64,000 nucleotides of DNA from Halomonas citrativorans (GTDB lineage: Bacteria > Pseudomonadota > Gammaproteobacteria > Pseudomonadales > Halomonadaceae), in the NCBI RefSeq assembly GCF_900163645.1, contig NZ_FUKM01000014.1, positions 62,001-126,000 of the forward strand, read 5' to 3'. Positions 20,306 through 29,852 of this stretch are shown here, one piece after another. The stretch's first letter is position 1. Every line of letters begins with the position of its first letter. Made by a program: the position numbers and the translations under genes. A model generated the notes under the pieces. The model worked only from the letters and a program-made list of their open reading frames with translations. It was not told where the DNA came from and made no database searches.

Positions 20306-21956
20306 CGTCCCACTCCTCAGTTGCCCTCTCTTTAGCAATACTCTCTTTACCAACACTCTCTTTTACGACGGCTTTTTTCGCAGGTAGTTGGTTTGATGAG
20401 GTGATAGGCGCCTGCTCATCTAGCCGAAACGTCGCTATCAACGTGGCTAATTGTTGCGCCTGATCTTCAAGCGCGCTGGCTGCACTACTGGTTTGTTGCA
20501 CCAGGGCAGCATTTTGCTGAGTGACCGAATCCATTTCAGTGAGTGCGGCATTAATCTGTTCAATGCCCCCATCCTGCTCACGACTTGCCGTGGATATCTC
20601 GCTCATCAACGTGGTTACCTGCCCAATCGCCTGCACCGTTTGTTGAATCGTATGTCCACTGCGTTCAGCCTGTTCCGCGCCGCCGTTAATTTGTGATGTT
20701 GTTTGCCCAATCAAGTCACGAATTTCTTTGGCAGAGGCGGCACTGCGCGTAGCCAACGAGCGAACCTCACTGGCAACAACCGCAAACCCACGCCCCTGTT
20801 CCCCGGCTCTAGCAGCTTCAACCGATGCATTAAGGGCGAGAATATTGGTTTGAAAAGCAATCGAGTCAATAACCCCGATAATGTCGTTAACGCGGTTTGC
20901 GCTGGATGCAATGTCACGCATCAACTGTACCGTGCGCTGCACTTCTTCGCCGCTAGCTTCCGCTGATTGAGAAGCAGCAATCGACAGCTGGTCTGCAGTG
21001 TGAGCGGTTTCTGCGTTTTTGCTTACGGTCGCTGACATTTGCTCCATGCTGGAAGCTGTTTGCTGCAGCGCAGATGCCTGCTGCTCAGTGCGCGAAGAGA
21101 GGTCCTGACTTCCCGATGAAATATCGCCCGCGCCATTAAAAACGCTCTCGCTACTACTGCGTAGAGAGTGCACCAGTGCTTTCAGCTTGGCCTGCATGTC
21201 CGCCAGGGCGCTGAACAATTGGCCCACCTCGTTACGCCCTCGCGCTTCAATGCGGTCGGTCAAATCTCCTTCGGCAATGGTGGCAAAATGCGCTATTGCC
21301 TGGTTAAGCGGGCGCACGACGCTGTGCATCATGGCCATACGGATAATAGTAGCGGCCACTAACGAAAGGATGAGCAACGCTAACGCAATCACGCCGACCG
21401 TTTGGGTCAAATTCCCCACCTGCTCGATCACGCGCTGTCCCCGCGCTTCGGTGTAAGCGATAAAATCGTTCATGGCCTCATCCAGCCGTACACCACTCTC
21501 GCCTAATTCCTCCTGGTGACGCTGCACCTGGAACGGCGGAGCCTCCAGCAGGGGCACAATGCCGTCGGTAACAAATGCCTCGTAGCTTAAAACAACAGCC
21601 TCATGGTAGCCGGCAAGCTCACTTTCCTCTGGCACCGACAACGCACTGAATTCATCAAAATTCGCTTGGGCCATTGCTACGGCATCAATCGCCAGTTGGA
21701 GGCTTTCCAGGCCTTTATCAGGATTGCCTTGCGTACTGAAGCTTGCAAAACGGTCCAGGAACGTTTGTGCTCTGAGTGCATTGACTTGGGTACGGTTGGC
21801 AAGACTGGTTAACCGAACATTGACATCGGCTAACTCCTCAAGCGCTCGGCCGCTGGTGTGATTGGCATAAAACCCCAATCCACTTATCAGTCCTATCATC
21901 AATACCATCAACGCGAGCGCTGCGGTCAAAGTCCACTTAATAGAGAGATGTCTCAT
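20298..21956 (-). CDS. Methyl-accepting chemotaxis protein with CheR-docking C-terminus
   Basis: A 552-residue transmembrane chemoreceptor. TM1 is about 9-30 ([20 protein letters not shown]). A helical periplasmic ligand domain (about 31-188) is followed by TM2 ([19 protein letters not shown]), a HAMP domain (about 213-265) and a long coiled-coil signalling domain. The signalling hairpin tip is [40 protein letters not shown] at roughly 350-385. The last residues are EEWDAF, which fits the W-x-x-F pentapeptide that tethers CheR/CheB. Ligand unknown. It is monocistronic, with tandem repeats at its stop. Confidence 0.92.
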   Translation of the reverse strand: MRHLSIKWTLTAALALMVLMIGLISGLGFYANHTSGRALEELADVNVRLTSLANRTQVNALRAQTFLDRFASFSTQGNPDKGLESLQLAIDAVAMAQANFDEFSALSVPEESELAGYHEAVVLSYEAFVTDGIVPLLEAPPFQVQRHQEELGESGVRLDEAMNDFIAYTEARGQRVIEQVGNLTQTVGVIALALLILSLVAATIIRMAMMHSVVRPLNQAIAHFATIAEGDLTDRIEARGRNEVGQLFSALADMQAKLKALVHSLRSSSESVFNGAGDISSGSQDLSSRTEQQASALQQTASSMEQMSATVSKNAETAHTADQLSIAASQSAEASGEEVQRTVQLMRDIASSANRVNDIIGVIDSIAFQTNILALNASVEAARAGEQGRGFAVVASEVRSLATRSAASAKEIRDLIGQTTSQINGGAEQAERSGHTIQQTVQAIGQVTTLMSEISTASREQDGGIEQINAALTEMDSVTQQNAALVQQTSSAASALEDQAQQLATLIATFRLDEQAPITSSNQLPAKKAVVKESVGKESIAKERATEEWDAF

Positions 21957-22063
21957 CCAGTTGATTCCCTTGCCGTTTATGGTTGTTCATTACTATCGGC
22001 AAGAGTAAACCAAGCTGAAGTACTTTATGTGCCACTATCGACCTATGTATAACTAAAAGGTAT

Positions 22064-22097
22064 AAAAAAACCCACCATGGCTCAGGCCACGATGGGT
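22064..22097 (-). terminator. Terminator of the alcohol dehydrogenase gene
   Basis: In the minus direction, ACCCATCGTGG-CCTGAG-CCATGGTGGGT forms an 11-bp stem (two G-U pairs) followed by seven U residues, 17 bp after the stop. Strong intrinsic terminator. Confidence 0.85.
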
Positions 22098-22113
22098 AAA
22101 TACCGACGCTTTT

Positions 22114-23175
22114 TTAAACAGCGGTATTTTTAAGGGTTGCCATATCAATCACGAAACGATAACGCACATCGCCTTTCGCCATGCGCTCAAACCCTTCGTT
22201 GATATTATTGATATCCAACATTTCGATATCACACGTGATGTTTTGCTCGGCACACAGCGTTAAAAGTTCTTGTGTTTCAGCAATGCCACCAATTAAAGAA
22301 CCTGCCACGACACGACGCTTGAATACCAGATTGAAGGCTTCAATAGGAGGCTCGATAGGCTCCAGCAAACCAACAAGAATATGCGTACCGTCGTATTTAA
22401 GCGCCTTTAGGTAAGGATTTAGGTCGTGCTGAACGGGTACGGTATCCATCATGAAGTCAAAGCTCTCAGCCACGGCTTCCATCTGTGCTGGGTCGCTTGA
22501 AACCACCACATGGTCGGCGCCATTACGCCTGGCTTCTTCTACTTTGGCATCGGAACGGGTAAAGACGGTCACTTCTACGCCAAGTGCTTTGGCCAGTTTC
22601 ACAGCCATATGGCCCAAACCACCCATACCGATAACGCCCAGCTTATGTCCTTTGCCGATACCAAAGTGCTTAAGCGGCGAATAGGTAGTGATACCTGCGC
22701 ATAAAATAGGGGCTGCAGAGGCAAGGTCGATGCCATCAGGCATGCTCAACACAAAATGTTCGCTCACCACGATGCTATCGGAATAGCCGCCCTGGGTAAT
22801 CGTGCCGTCCTGGCGGTCTTCACTACCGTAGGTCATGGTGGACCCTTCCTGGCAGTACTGTTCAACGCCATCGTTACAGGCACTACAGGTGCGGCAAGAA
22901 TCAACCATGCAGCCAACGCCAACTAAATCGCCTGCTTTAAAACGGCTCACCTGACTGCCTACCGAGGTTACTCGGCCTACAATTTCATGCCCCGGCACGA
23001 CCGGGTATTGGCTCATACCCCAATCGTTCTGAGCAAAGTGCAGGTCGCTATGACAAACACCGCAGTAAAGAATTTCTATGGCGACATCATCGGCACGCGG
23101 TTGACGACGCTCGAATGAAAAAGGCGCTAACGGTTTATCCGCCGCAAAGGCAGCGTAGGATTTAGCTTGGCTCAT
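22114..23175 (-). CDS. Zinc-dependent NAD(P) alcohol dehydrogenase (YahK/CAD-like)
   Basis: Medium-chain dehydrogenase, 353 residues from the ATG at 23175 (MSQAKSYAAFAADKPLAPF). AAGGAG lies 9 nt upstream, so the longer upstream reading frame is not the gene. Catalytic zinc ligands are in CGVCHSDLH and PGHEIVG. The structural zinc site is DSCRTCSACNDGVEQYC. The NAD(P) fold is GVIGMGGLGHMAVKLAK. The closest familiar enzymes are E. coli YahK and cinnamyl-alcohol dehydrogenases, which reduce aldehydes with NADPH. Divergent from an AraC-type regulator, which probably controls it. Confidence 0.88.
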   Translation of the reverse strand: MSQAKSYAAFAADKPLAPFSFERRQPRADDVAIEILYCGVCHSDLHFAQNDWGMSQYPVVPGHEIVGRVTSVGSQVSRFKAGDLVGVGCMVDSCRTCSACNDGVEQYCQEGSTMTYGSEDRQDGTITQGGYSDSIVVSEHFVLSMPDGIDLASAAPILCAGITTYSPLKHFGIGKGHKLGVIGMGGLGHMAVKLAKALGVEVTVFTRSDAKVEEARRNGADHVVVSSDPAQMEAVAESFDFMMDTVPVQHDLNPYLKALKYDGTHILVGLLEPIEPPIEAFNLVFKRRVVAGSLIGGIAETQELLTLCAEQNITCDIEMLDINNINEGFERMAKGDVRYRFVIDMATLKNTAV

Positions 23176-23381
23176 CAGATAAAACTCCTTAAATCGGTGA
23201 TCCTCGTGACCGTGAGGACGCCTGACCATTATTCGCCGATTAAACCGCAATAACGATGAGCGAAGCTCCGTATTTTTTGCCTATTCCTACAAATCACTGT
23301 GATAAAATAACAAAAATAAGCCGATATTATGGCACTATTATCCGAAGTCACTCATTTTTTGCACGTTTATGGCAGGTCTTC

Positions 23382-24275
23382 ATGAGTTCGTTGCTTCCTA
23401 CCTACCCGCCCTTGGCGCGCACTATTGCAGCGCTAACCAAGGCAGACGGCATCACCCAGACGCATCTACCGGGCGTCTCGCTGCTCTGCCTTAGGCGCCA
23501 CCAAGTGCGCACTCCGCTACTGTACGAGCCCAGCCTGACCGTTATCGCCCTGGGCCGGAAAGTGGGCTATCTGGGCGATCGTGAAATTCACTACAATCCC
23601 GGCCACTACCTGGTACAGACCCTGCCGCTGCCGTTTGAGTGTGAAACTCATGGCTCACCCGAAGCGCCGCTGCTGGGCATTTCGGTAAAGCTGGATCCTG
23701 CCCTGTTAAGCGAGATGGTCATGACCATGGGCGATACCGGCGCACCCGCTCTTTCTCCCAAGCCCATGGCGTCGGTTGCCATGACAGAAGGAATGCAGGA
23801 TGCCGTTGCCCGCTTGGCAGACACGCTGAAATGCGAAACAGAGTGCGCGGTCATGGGGGTGTCGCGCATCCGCGAGGTGATCTTCGAGGCGCTGAAAGGA
23901 GAGCAGGGGCCCGCACTCAGGGCGCTGGTGAACGGCCAAGGGCACTATTCACGCATTGTGCAGGTGCTATCGAAGCTTCACGTAAGCTTCGCCGATGAGT
24001 TTACGGTTGAACAATTGGCTCAGCGAGCCAGTATGAGCGTTTCGACGTTCCATCACTATTTCAAGCAGATTACTCGCGTCTCGCCTGCCCAGTACCTGAA
24101 GCGGCTACGGTTGATAAAAGCCCAGCAGCTTCTGTCGCAACAGGATCATAATGTCAACCAAGCGGCCTTGGCGGTCGGCTATCGTAGCGTGCCGCAATTC
24201 AGCCGTGACTATAAACGCTACTTTGGCGAATCTCCCCTGCAACATCGCCGCCAGGAGCAGATGCTGCAAGGGTAG
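23382..24275 (+). CDS. AraC-family transcriptional regulator
   Basis: I start it at the ATG at 23382 (297 residues, MSSLLPTYPPLARTIAALT); an open frame extends upstream to 23256 but lacks protein-like character. The N-terminal half (about 10-165) matches the AraC N-terminal sensor type found in YqhC-like regulators (VTVIALGRKVGYLGDREIHYNPGHYLV-like region). The C-terminal double HTH shows FTVEQLAQRASMSVSTFHHYF and VNQAALAVGYRSVPQFSRDY. YqhC activates an aldehyde reductase in E. coli; the divergent dehydrogenase here makes an analogous aldehyde-stress role likely, by inference. Confidence 0.88.
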   Translation: MSSLLPTYPPLARTIAALTKADGITQTHLPGVSLLCLRRHQVRTPLLYEPSLTVIALGRKVGYLGDREIHYNPGHYLVQTLPLPFECETHGSPEAPLLGISVKLDPALLSEMVMTMGDTGAPALSPKPMASVAMTEGMQDAVARLADTLKCETECAVMGVSRIREVIFEALKGEQGPALRALVNGQGHYSRIVQVLSKLHVSFADEFTVEQLAQRASMSVSTFHHYFKQITRVSPAQYLKRLRLIKAQQLLSQQDHNVNQAALAVGYRSVPQFSRDYKRYFGESPLQHRRQEQMLQG

Positions 24276-24321
24276 TTATCGCTTACTTGGCTAGCTCACT
24301 TGGCGAAATTACTTTGCAGAC

Positions 24322-24747
24322 TTACTTTGCAAATATTTGGCTCTTGTCCTTGAACGCCTTGAACTCTAGCGCGTTACCACAGGGGTCGAGCAGGAACATG
24401 GTGGCTTGCTCGCCCACTTCACCTTTAAAGCGTACGTAAGGCTCGATCACAAAAACGGTGTTGCGTGACGTCAAGCGCTCAGCAAGTGCTTCCCACTCAT
24501 CCCACTCTAAAATTACGCCGAAATGCGGCACCGGTACGTCGTGGCCATCTACCGGGTTGGTATGAGCATTCTCTTGGCTGGGCGTTTTAGGGTGGCCGTG
24601 AATTACCAGTTGGTGACCAAAAAAGTTGAAGTCGACCCAGTTGTCACTGGAGCGCCCTTCTTCCAGACCAAAAACGTCGTTGTAAAAAGCCCGGGCTAGC
24701 GCTACATCGTAAACCGGGATGGCCAGATGAAAGGGGGAAAGGCTCAT
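24322..24747 (-). CDS. VOC-family protein (glyoxalase/dioxygenase-like)
   Basis: A 141-residue protein from the ATG at 24747 ([24 protein letters not shown]), with GGAG upstream; the longer frame to 24789 is unlikely. Two beta-alpha-beta-beta-beta halves are visible: HLAIPVYDV...FYNDVFG and [14 protein letters not shown]...[17 protein letters not shown]. Metal-ligand candidates are the His near the start and the Glu in NALEFK. Substrate unknown. Divergent from a LysR regulator. Confidence 0.8.
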   Translation of the reverse strand: MSLSPFHLAIPVYDVALARAFYNDVFGLEEGRSSDNWVDFNFFGHQLVIHGHPKTPSQENAHTNPVDGHDVPVPHFGVILEWDEWEALAERLTSRNTVFVIEPYVRFKGEVGEQATMFLLDPCGNALEFKAFKDKSQIFAK

Positions 24748-24877
24748 AGTGGTCTCCTGCTCGCTATCGTTATGTAATGAGTGACACAAAGTGCCAACCC
24801 GTGATGATCATCCTAGGCCGAGCTTTATAAAAATAAAATCAATATCTTTTTAGCTCATTCACAAATATTATTTATCA

Positions 24878-25753
24878 ATGATAAGAGAGCTTAAAACCCT
24901 AACAGCCGTTGCTCAAGAAGGCACCTTTGCCTCGGCAGGCCAGAAAATTGGCTTAACGCAAGCGGCTGTTAGCGCACAGATGAAGCGGCTGGAAGAACAG
25001 CTGGGCGTTACCCTGTTTGCCCGAAAAGGGCGTGCGGCGGTATTAACGGCGCAAGGTCAGGAAGTTCTTCATCAGGCGCATACCCTCTTAGCCCTTTACC
25101 GGACACTTGGCGAAGCCAATACCGACAAGCCTGCGAGCACGCCGGTGAACATAGGCGCTATTGCCTCCATTCAGCGCTCGCTACTGCCCAGTGCTTTGGC
25201 CCGTTTTCACCGAGCCTATCCCGACTGCCGAAGCCACGTGGTGCCAGGGCTCTCCATGGCGCTGGTCAATCAGGTGGATGCAGGCGAGCTTGATATGGCG
25301 GCCATTATTCGCCCGCCTTTCTCACTGCACAGCGATTTACGCTGGACACCACTGGCCCATGAACCTTACCGCCTAATAGTCCCGGCCTTAACGGAAGGCG
25401 ATGATTGGCGCGAACGACTCAGCCACGGACCTTTTGTGCGTTACGACCGCACCTCGTTTGGCGGCCGCCAAGTCGACCGCTTTTTACGCGCCCAGCACTG
25501 CCATGTGCATGAGCTGTGTGAAGTGGACGAGCTGGATACCATTATCCAATTGGTGGCCAACGGCGTGGGCATTGCCCTGGTGCCAGAAGTAGCCGCCCTG
25601 CAGCCCTGGCCACCAGCGGTGCGCGCCATCCCGCTGGGTGAACATACGTTTCATCGGGATGTAGGATTGATTCATCGCGCAAGCAGCCAGTTAAGCGCCC
25701 CAGCTCGCGCGCTTGCCCAACTGATTTGTGAAGCTGCCAATCCCCACTATTGA
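24878..25753 (+). CDS. LysR-family transcriptional regulator
   Basis: A 291-residue regulator with a typical N-terminal winged HTH: LKTLTAVAQEGTFASAGQKI, LTQAAVSAQMKRLEEQLGVT and LFARKGRAAVLTAQG (residues 5-65). The periplasmic-binding-like effector domain follows (about 90-285). No obvious Shine-Dalgarno precedes the ATG. It is divergent from the VOC gene (131 bp between starts), the usual LysR-target arrangement, so the VOC gene is its likely target. Effector unknown. Confidence 0.9.
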   Translation: MIRELKTLTAVAQEGTFASAGQKIGLTQAAVSAQMKRLEEQLGVTLFARKGRAAVLTAQGQEVLHQAHTLLALYRTLGEANTDKPASTPVNIGAIASIQRSLLPSALARFHRAYPDCRSHVVPGLSMALVNQVDAGELDMAAIIRPPFSLHSDLRWTPLAHEPYRLIVPALTEGDDWRERLSHGPFVRYDRTSFGGRQVDRFLRAQHCHVHELCEVDELDTIIQLVANGVGIALVPEVAALQPWPPAVRAIPLGEHTFHRDVGLIHRASSQLSAPARALAQLICEAANPHY

Positions 25754-25757
25754 ATCC

Positions 25758-25794
25758 AAAAAAAACGCTAGCCCCTTAAAAAGGGGCTAGCGTT
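25758..25794 (-). terminator. mqo terminator (also serves the LysR gene)
   Basis: A perfect 14-bp stem AACGCTAGCCCCTT with loop AAA. In the minus direction it is followed by a run of U residues, giving a strong terminator for mqo. On the plus strand it lies just after the lysR stop but has a weaker tail. Confidence 0.88.
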
Positions 25795-25850
25795 ATCGAC
25801 CGCACCTGACATGACACGCTAGTGCATTCAGGGCTTAAGCAGGCAAAACC

Positions 25851-27554
25851 TTACAGAGCAACTTCCTCTGTTTCGGCGTCCTGCTCTTCGCTTTGTGTAT
25901 CAGCGTTTTCGTCAGCGCTGCTTTCATCACCGGCATCAGCGGCTTCTGATTCAGGCTGCGCGTTTTCAACTTCCGCTTGAACGTCTGTATCTGTTTCAGC
26001 AGCATTCATCGGCTCGTTCAGCTTAAGCGCTTCTGCCGTGTATACCCGCATTTCACGCAACAGCTCCGGGTTTTCAGAAAGGCGCTGGCCGTAAGACGGT
26101 ACGATTTCGGTCAGCTTTCCCTGCCACGCACCGTTTTGCACTTGCTCAGTAAACACGTTTTCCAGCAAATGCAGCATAATGGGTGGCGCAGTTGAGGCAC
26201 CGGGTGAAGCACCCAGAAGTGCGGCGATTGAGCCGTCTTCAGCACTTACCACTTCGGTACCAAATTGCAGCAGGCCGCCACGTTCAGGGTCGTTCTTGAT
26301 GATTTGAACCCGCTGACCGGCGGTCCAAAGCTTCCAATCATCGCTGTTCGCTTCAGGGAAAAAGTCCTGCAGCGCTTCAAAGCGGTCGTCATCGGACATC
26401 ATTACCTGACCCACCAGGTAGCTCACCAGATTGAAGTTATGCAACCCCACCTGGGTTGTCGGCCAGATATTATTAAATGTCATGGAGCCAAACAGGTCGG
26501 TCCAGGAACCTTCTTTCAAGAACTTGCTTGAAAAGGTGGCAAATGGACCAAAGAACAGCGCAGGCTCGCCATCCAGGTTACGGAAGTCCAGGTGTGGAAC
26601 CGACATCGGCGGTGAACCTTCACCGGCTTTGCCATACACCTTGATCTGGTGCTGGGCGACAACGTCAGGGTTGGTGGTGTAAAGGAACTGGCCACCCACC
26701 GGGAAACCGGCGTAAGCGTCCGCTTCAGGAATACCGGATTCCTGAAGCAGCGGCAGCGCAGCACCGCCCGCACCAATGAACACAAACCGTGCATCAACGC
26801 TGGATTCATCACCGCTTTCCAGGTTTTTGATCGTCACGTGCCAGGTATCGTCGTCATTACGCTCAAGGCCGCGCACTTCACTGTTAAGCGAAAGCGTGAA
26901 GTTATCGCTATCGCCTAAGCCTTCGATCATCTGGCGAGTCTGCGCGCCGTAGTTAACTTCCGTACCCATCTGCATACGGGTCGCGGCAACCGGCGTATTC
27001 TCATCACGGCCAGCCATCACCAACGGCATCCACTCAGCGATTTCCTGGCGATCTTCCGAGTATTCCATGCCTTCATATAGCGGGTTTTCAGTCATGCGTG
27101 CATAGCGTTCGCGCAGGAAAGCAACATCATCTTCCCCCCATACCAACGCGTGGTGCGGCACTGAGTTGATAAAGGCTTTCGGGTCGCTCAAGATGCCTTG
27201 GTCAACCTGGTGGGCCCAGAACTGGCGGGAAATTTCAAACTGCTCAGTAACGTTAACCGCACGTTCAATTTCAACGTGGTCACCATCACCTGGCGTATAG
27301 TTCATTTCCATGAAGGCAGAGTGACCGCTGCCTGCATTGTTCCAGGCGTTGGAACTCTCTTCAGCGACCTGGCCCAAGCGCTCGTAAAGGTGGATATCCC
27401 AGTCGGGTTCTAATTCTTGAAGATAGGTACCTAGTGTGGCGCTCATGATACCGCCACCAATTAATACAACATCAACAGGCTCATCCGCCGCAACGGGCAT
27501 CGCTGCAAACGCTAAGAGCGGTGTGCAGAGTAAAAAACGTAAATGTTTATGCAT
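25851..27554 (-). CDS. mqo: Malate:quinone oxidoreductase with signal peptide and acidic C-terminal tail
   Basis: FAD-dependent oxidation of malate to oxaloacetate with electrons to quinone. The 567 residues exceed the usual ~490-500. The core shows the FAD site [19 protein letters not shown], then [19 protein letters not shown] with [13 protein letters not shown], and the family segment [20 protein letters not shown] typical signal peptide precedes it ([18 protein letters not shown]...VAA/DE), suggesting export or membrane anchoring. After the catalytic domain comes a ~55-residue tail that is almost all Asp, Glu, Ala, Ser and Gln, a halophile-like feature. No twin-arginine motif is seen. Ended by a strong terminator. 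Confidence 0.93.
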   Translation of the reverse strand: MHKHLRFLLCTPLLAFAAMPVAADEPVDVVLIGGGIMSATLGTYLQELEPDWDIHLYERLGQVAEESSNAWNNAGSGHSAFMEMNYTPGDGDHVEIERAVNVTEQFEISRQFWAHQVDQGILSDPKAFINSVPHHALVWGEDDVAFLRERYARMTENPLYEGMEYSEDRQEIAEWMPLVMAGRDENTPVAATRMQMGTEVNYGAQTRQMIEGLGDSDNFTLSLNSEVRGLERNDDDTWHVTIKNLESGDESSVDARFVFIGAGGAALPLLQESGIPEADAYAGFPVGGQFLYTTNPDVVAQHQIKVYGKAGEGSPPMSVPHLDFRNLDGEPALFFGPFATFSSKFLKEGSWTDLFGSMTFNNIWPTTQVGLHNFNLVSYLVGQVMMSDDDRFEALQDFFPEANSDDWKLWTAGQRVQIIKNDPERGGLLQFGTEVVSAEDGSIAALLGASPGASTAPPIMLHLLENVFTEQVQNGAWQGKLTEIVPSYGQRLSENPELLREMRVYTAEALKLNEPMNAAETDTDVQAEVENAQPESEAADAGDESSADENADTQSEEQDAETEEVAL

Positions 27555-27696
27555 GTCATATCCTGATGATACAGAAATAACTTGCCGAAGCTGTAAATGC
27601 CCGACATCGAGGGGGTATTATTTGTCGACCAAAGTCTAACAAAATTACATCTTTTCGGAAACCAGCGCGATAGATAAGCCCAAAGGAAAGTAAGAC

Positions 27697-27915
27697 ATGA
27701 GACCTGAAGACCTTGAAAAACTGGTAACCCGCACGATGCCGTTCGGCAAGCACCAGGGCTGGCTGATTGCTGATTTGCCTGGGCCATATCTTAACTGGTT
27801 TGCACGGGAGGGTTTTCCATCGGGAGAGATTGGCCAACTGCTGCAATTAATGCAGGAAATTGACCATAATGGGTTAAGCGACTTGCTGGACCCGTTACGA
27901 AAGCCGCCTAAATAA
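27697..27915 (+). CDS. DUF3820 family protein
   Basis: A 72-residue protein with the family pattern MPFGKHQGWLIADLPGPYLNWFAREGFP (seen in two parts, about residues 15-42), typical of DUF3820, known in Pseudomonas as a quorum-sensing-regulated virulence factor-like fold. Biochemical role unknown. It begins 142 bp from the divergent mqo start and converges on the following minus-strand gene with only 2 bp between stops. Confidence 0.8.
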   Translation: MRPEDLEKLVTRTMPFGKHQGWLIADLPGPYLNWFAREGFPSGEIGQLLQLMQEIDHNGLSDLLDPLRKPPK

Positions 27916-27917
27916 GG

Positions 27918-28259
27918 TTACGCGTTTGAGCGCGACGCCAATACCTGCTGATATTCATGACGATACGCCTTGGCATGTTGCGTGGTGTCATCGGGAAAGC
28001 GCCCCAGCGCTACGGCCAGCTCAAAAAAACCAGCGGCGGGCATATTATCGCCCCGGCGGCTTACCACCAGCGCGGCGATAAACGGCTGATGGGTAGCAGC
28101 ATCATCGCGCATAAGCTGCTCTAGCGCCTGAGCCACCCGCTGAATAGTACGTGGAGGTGTCAGACCCAACGCCACAGCCACTTGCTGATAGGTGATCGGT
28201 AATGTTTTTTCGGGTGCCGTGGCGAGTAATTGGCGCACCGCAGTGGCAACATCTGTCAT
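27918..28259 (-). CDS. Conserved-looking hypothetical protein with winged-helix-like N-terminus
   Basis: 113 residues, not recognised. Residues 20-55 (ITYQQVAVALGLTPPRTIQR then VAQALEQLMRDD) look like a helix-turn-helix or winged-helix unit. The central LVVSRRGDNMPAAGFFELAV and ALGRFPDD suggest a small globular domain. Codon use and position between two real genes support a true gene. No neighbour points to a role. Confidence 0.6.
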   Translation of the reverse strand: MTDVATAVRQLLATAPEKTLPITYQQVAVALGLTPPRTIQRVAQALEQLMRDDAATHQPFIAALVVSRRGDNMPAAGFFELAVALGRFPDDTTQHAKAYRHEYQQVLASRSNA

Positions 28260-28355
28260 AAAAATCCTGTTAATGTCTGTCTCACGTACTGTCTCACCTG
28301 CTATCTCACGTACTGGCTTTATCGCTACTCGCTTTAACGCTGAGGCGGTCAGTGA

Positions 28356-28718
28356 TTAGTGAACCTGGCTGCGCCTGGATCGGCCTTCACGCACGAGAAT
28401 CTCCTCAGCATCCAGCGTCGCAATCGGTATCTCATGATGAGTGGGAATATCTCCCGTTAGTTGAAGCGCCTGATAGCGTAGCGCACACACGCGTAAAAAC
28501 GAGGTGAAGTTACCCAGGTCGTGTCCGGCATCGATAGATTCATGATACAGGCGAGTAATCAGTTGAGCCGTATTCATACCATCACGCGTGGCGATCTCTT
28601 CCAAAATGAGCCAGAAGTAGTGCTCCATTCGCACGCTCGTCACCATGCCATCAATACGCAGTGAATGCGTCGCGCTGGACCATAACTCAGGATTAGCGTG
28701 AATAAAGAGTTTGCACAT
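28356..28718 (-). CDS. Ribbon-helix-helix domain protein (RHH_4-like)
   Basis: A 120-residue protein. Residues 17-60 (THSLRIDGMVTSVRMEHYFW then LILEEIATRDGMNTAQLI) match the ribbon-helix-helix type in which a beta strand S-x-R-x-E precedes two helices. These are DNA-binding in related families, but many RHH_4 members are uncharacterised. The C-terminus ends EGRSRRSQVH. It probably stands alone; the start MCKLFIHANPEL has only a modest ribosome-binding site. Confidence 0.65.
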   Translation of the reverse strand: MCKLFIHANPELWSSATHSLRIDGMVTSVRMEHYFWLILEEIATRDGMNTAQLITRLYHESIDAGHDLGNFTSFLRVCALRYQALQLTGDIPTHHEIPIATLDAEEILVREGRSRRSQVH

Positions 28719-28851
28719 GGGTGTGATCTCTTAACGTTCAGGTAAGCCGTTAGCATAGCGGGCAAATACACTACGCGCCTAATGTCTGTTAGGTGCATGT
28801 CGGTTAGGCGCGTAGGCTTTGCTTTGTATGATTACGCTAACGACCCAGCGC

Positions 28852-29421
28852 TCACTGGTTTAGCAGCGCCATAAATTGAGCAAGCCAAGCTGGGTGGGCT
28901 GGCCAAGCGGGCGCCGTCACCAGATTGCCATCGGTTACCGCCTCATTTACCTCAATGCTGGCGAAATGTCCGCCTGCCAACTCAACTTCTGGCTGGCAAG
29001 CCGGGTATGCAGAACACTGTCTGCCTTTGAGCACGTTTGCAGCGGCTAGCAATTGCGCGCCGTGGCAAATCGCAGCGACAGGCTTATTGGCTTCAAAAAA
29101 GTGCCGAACCATCGCCAACACATCCTGATTCAAGCGTAGATATTCCGGAGCACGCCCACCGGGCACCACCAGCGCATCATAATCGGCGGGATCGATACGC
29201 TCAAAATCGGCATTGAGTGCAAAGCGGTGGCCAGGTTTTTCAGAATAGGTTTGATCACCTTCGAAATCATGAATCGCTGTCGCCACGGTGTCGCCCGATG
29301 CCTTGCCAGGGCAAACAGCATCAACCTGATGACCAACGGCCATCAATGCCTGGAAAGGAACCATGGTCTCGTAATCTTCAGTAAAGTCGCCGGTAATCAT
29401 CAGAATGCGCTTGCTGGTCAT
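28852..29421 (-). CDS. DJ-1/PfpI-family protein
   Basis: 189 residues from the ATG at 29421 ([18 protein letters not shown]), with AAGGAG 7 nt upstream. The nucleophile elbow [18 protein letters not shown] (about 108-125) contains the conserved Cys followed by His, and an acidic residue lies in DFTEDYE. The family includes glyoxalase III, deglycase-like and chaperone-type proteins; which activity applies cannot be read from the sequence. It shows the HGDP-like segment [15 protein letters not shown] near 85. Confidence 0.88.
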   Translation of the reverse strand: MTSKRILMITGDFTEDYETMVPFQALMAVGHQVDAVCPGKASGDTVATAIHDFEGDQTYSEKPGHRFALNADFERIDPADYDALVVPGGRAPEYLRLNQDVLAMVRHFFEANKPVAAICHGAQLLAAANVLKGRQCSAYPACQPEVELAGGHFASIEVNEAVTDGNLVTAPAWPAHPAWLAQFMALLNQ

Positions 29422-29547
29422 CTCCGTACTCCTTCTTGTTTTGTCGTTGCGCACACATTGCGTGTGCCACACAAGCCTAGCAAGCGCGTTTTCGATAGCG
29501 GTAGTACGCCATTACTACACTGATTTTTTTATAGCGAAAACACGCGG

Positions 29548-29829
29548 TCAAACCGGCAGATGCATAATGACACGCTTTATGTGGCACTCTTCAAGCCATA
29601 ATTTGCCAAGGGTAAGGGGAAGCTTAAATCGGCGCTTTCCCGCCGCACCAGGATTAAAGAGCAGACGATCCTCCTGCCATTCATCGCGGGGCTTATGAGA
29701 GTGGCCGTGCAATACCACATCACAGAGCGTCGCTTCATTAAAATCAACAAAGCGATGTACCAAGTGTAGCCGCCAACCATTCACGGTAAGCGACTGGGTG
29801 AGCGGCAATGACGCCAATAGGCGCTTCAA
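29548..29829 (-). pseudogene. N-terminally truncated metallophosphoesterase (YfcE-like) remnant
   Basis: The 93-codon frame encodes only the C-terminal half of a calcineurin-like phosphoesterase: the metal-binding VVLHGHSHKPRDEW and then FNPGAAGKRRFKLP. The N-terminal half, which should bring D-x-H and GN-C-D/H metal ligands, is absent. An in-frame TAA stands two codons upstream of the only possible start (TTG), and the next gene ends 24 bp away, leaving no room. So this is a decayed gene; translation of the remnant is not excluded. Confidence 0.7.
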
Positions 29830-29852
29830 TCGTTAATATGTGATACTCAGGC

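Noticed and set aside
20174..20356. Frame reading [13 protein letters not shown] repeats
   Set aside because: Produced by translating the 9-bp tandem repeat that overlaps the chemoreceptor stop; not a gene.
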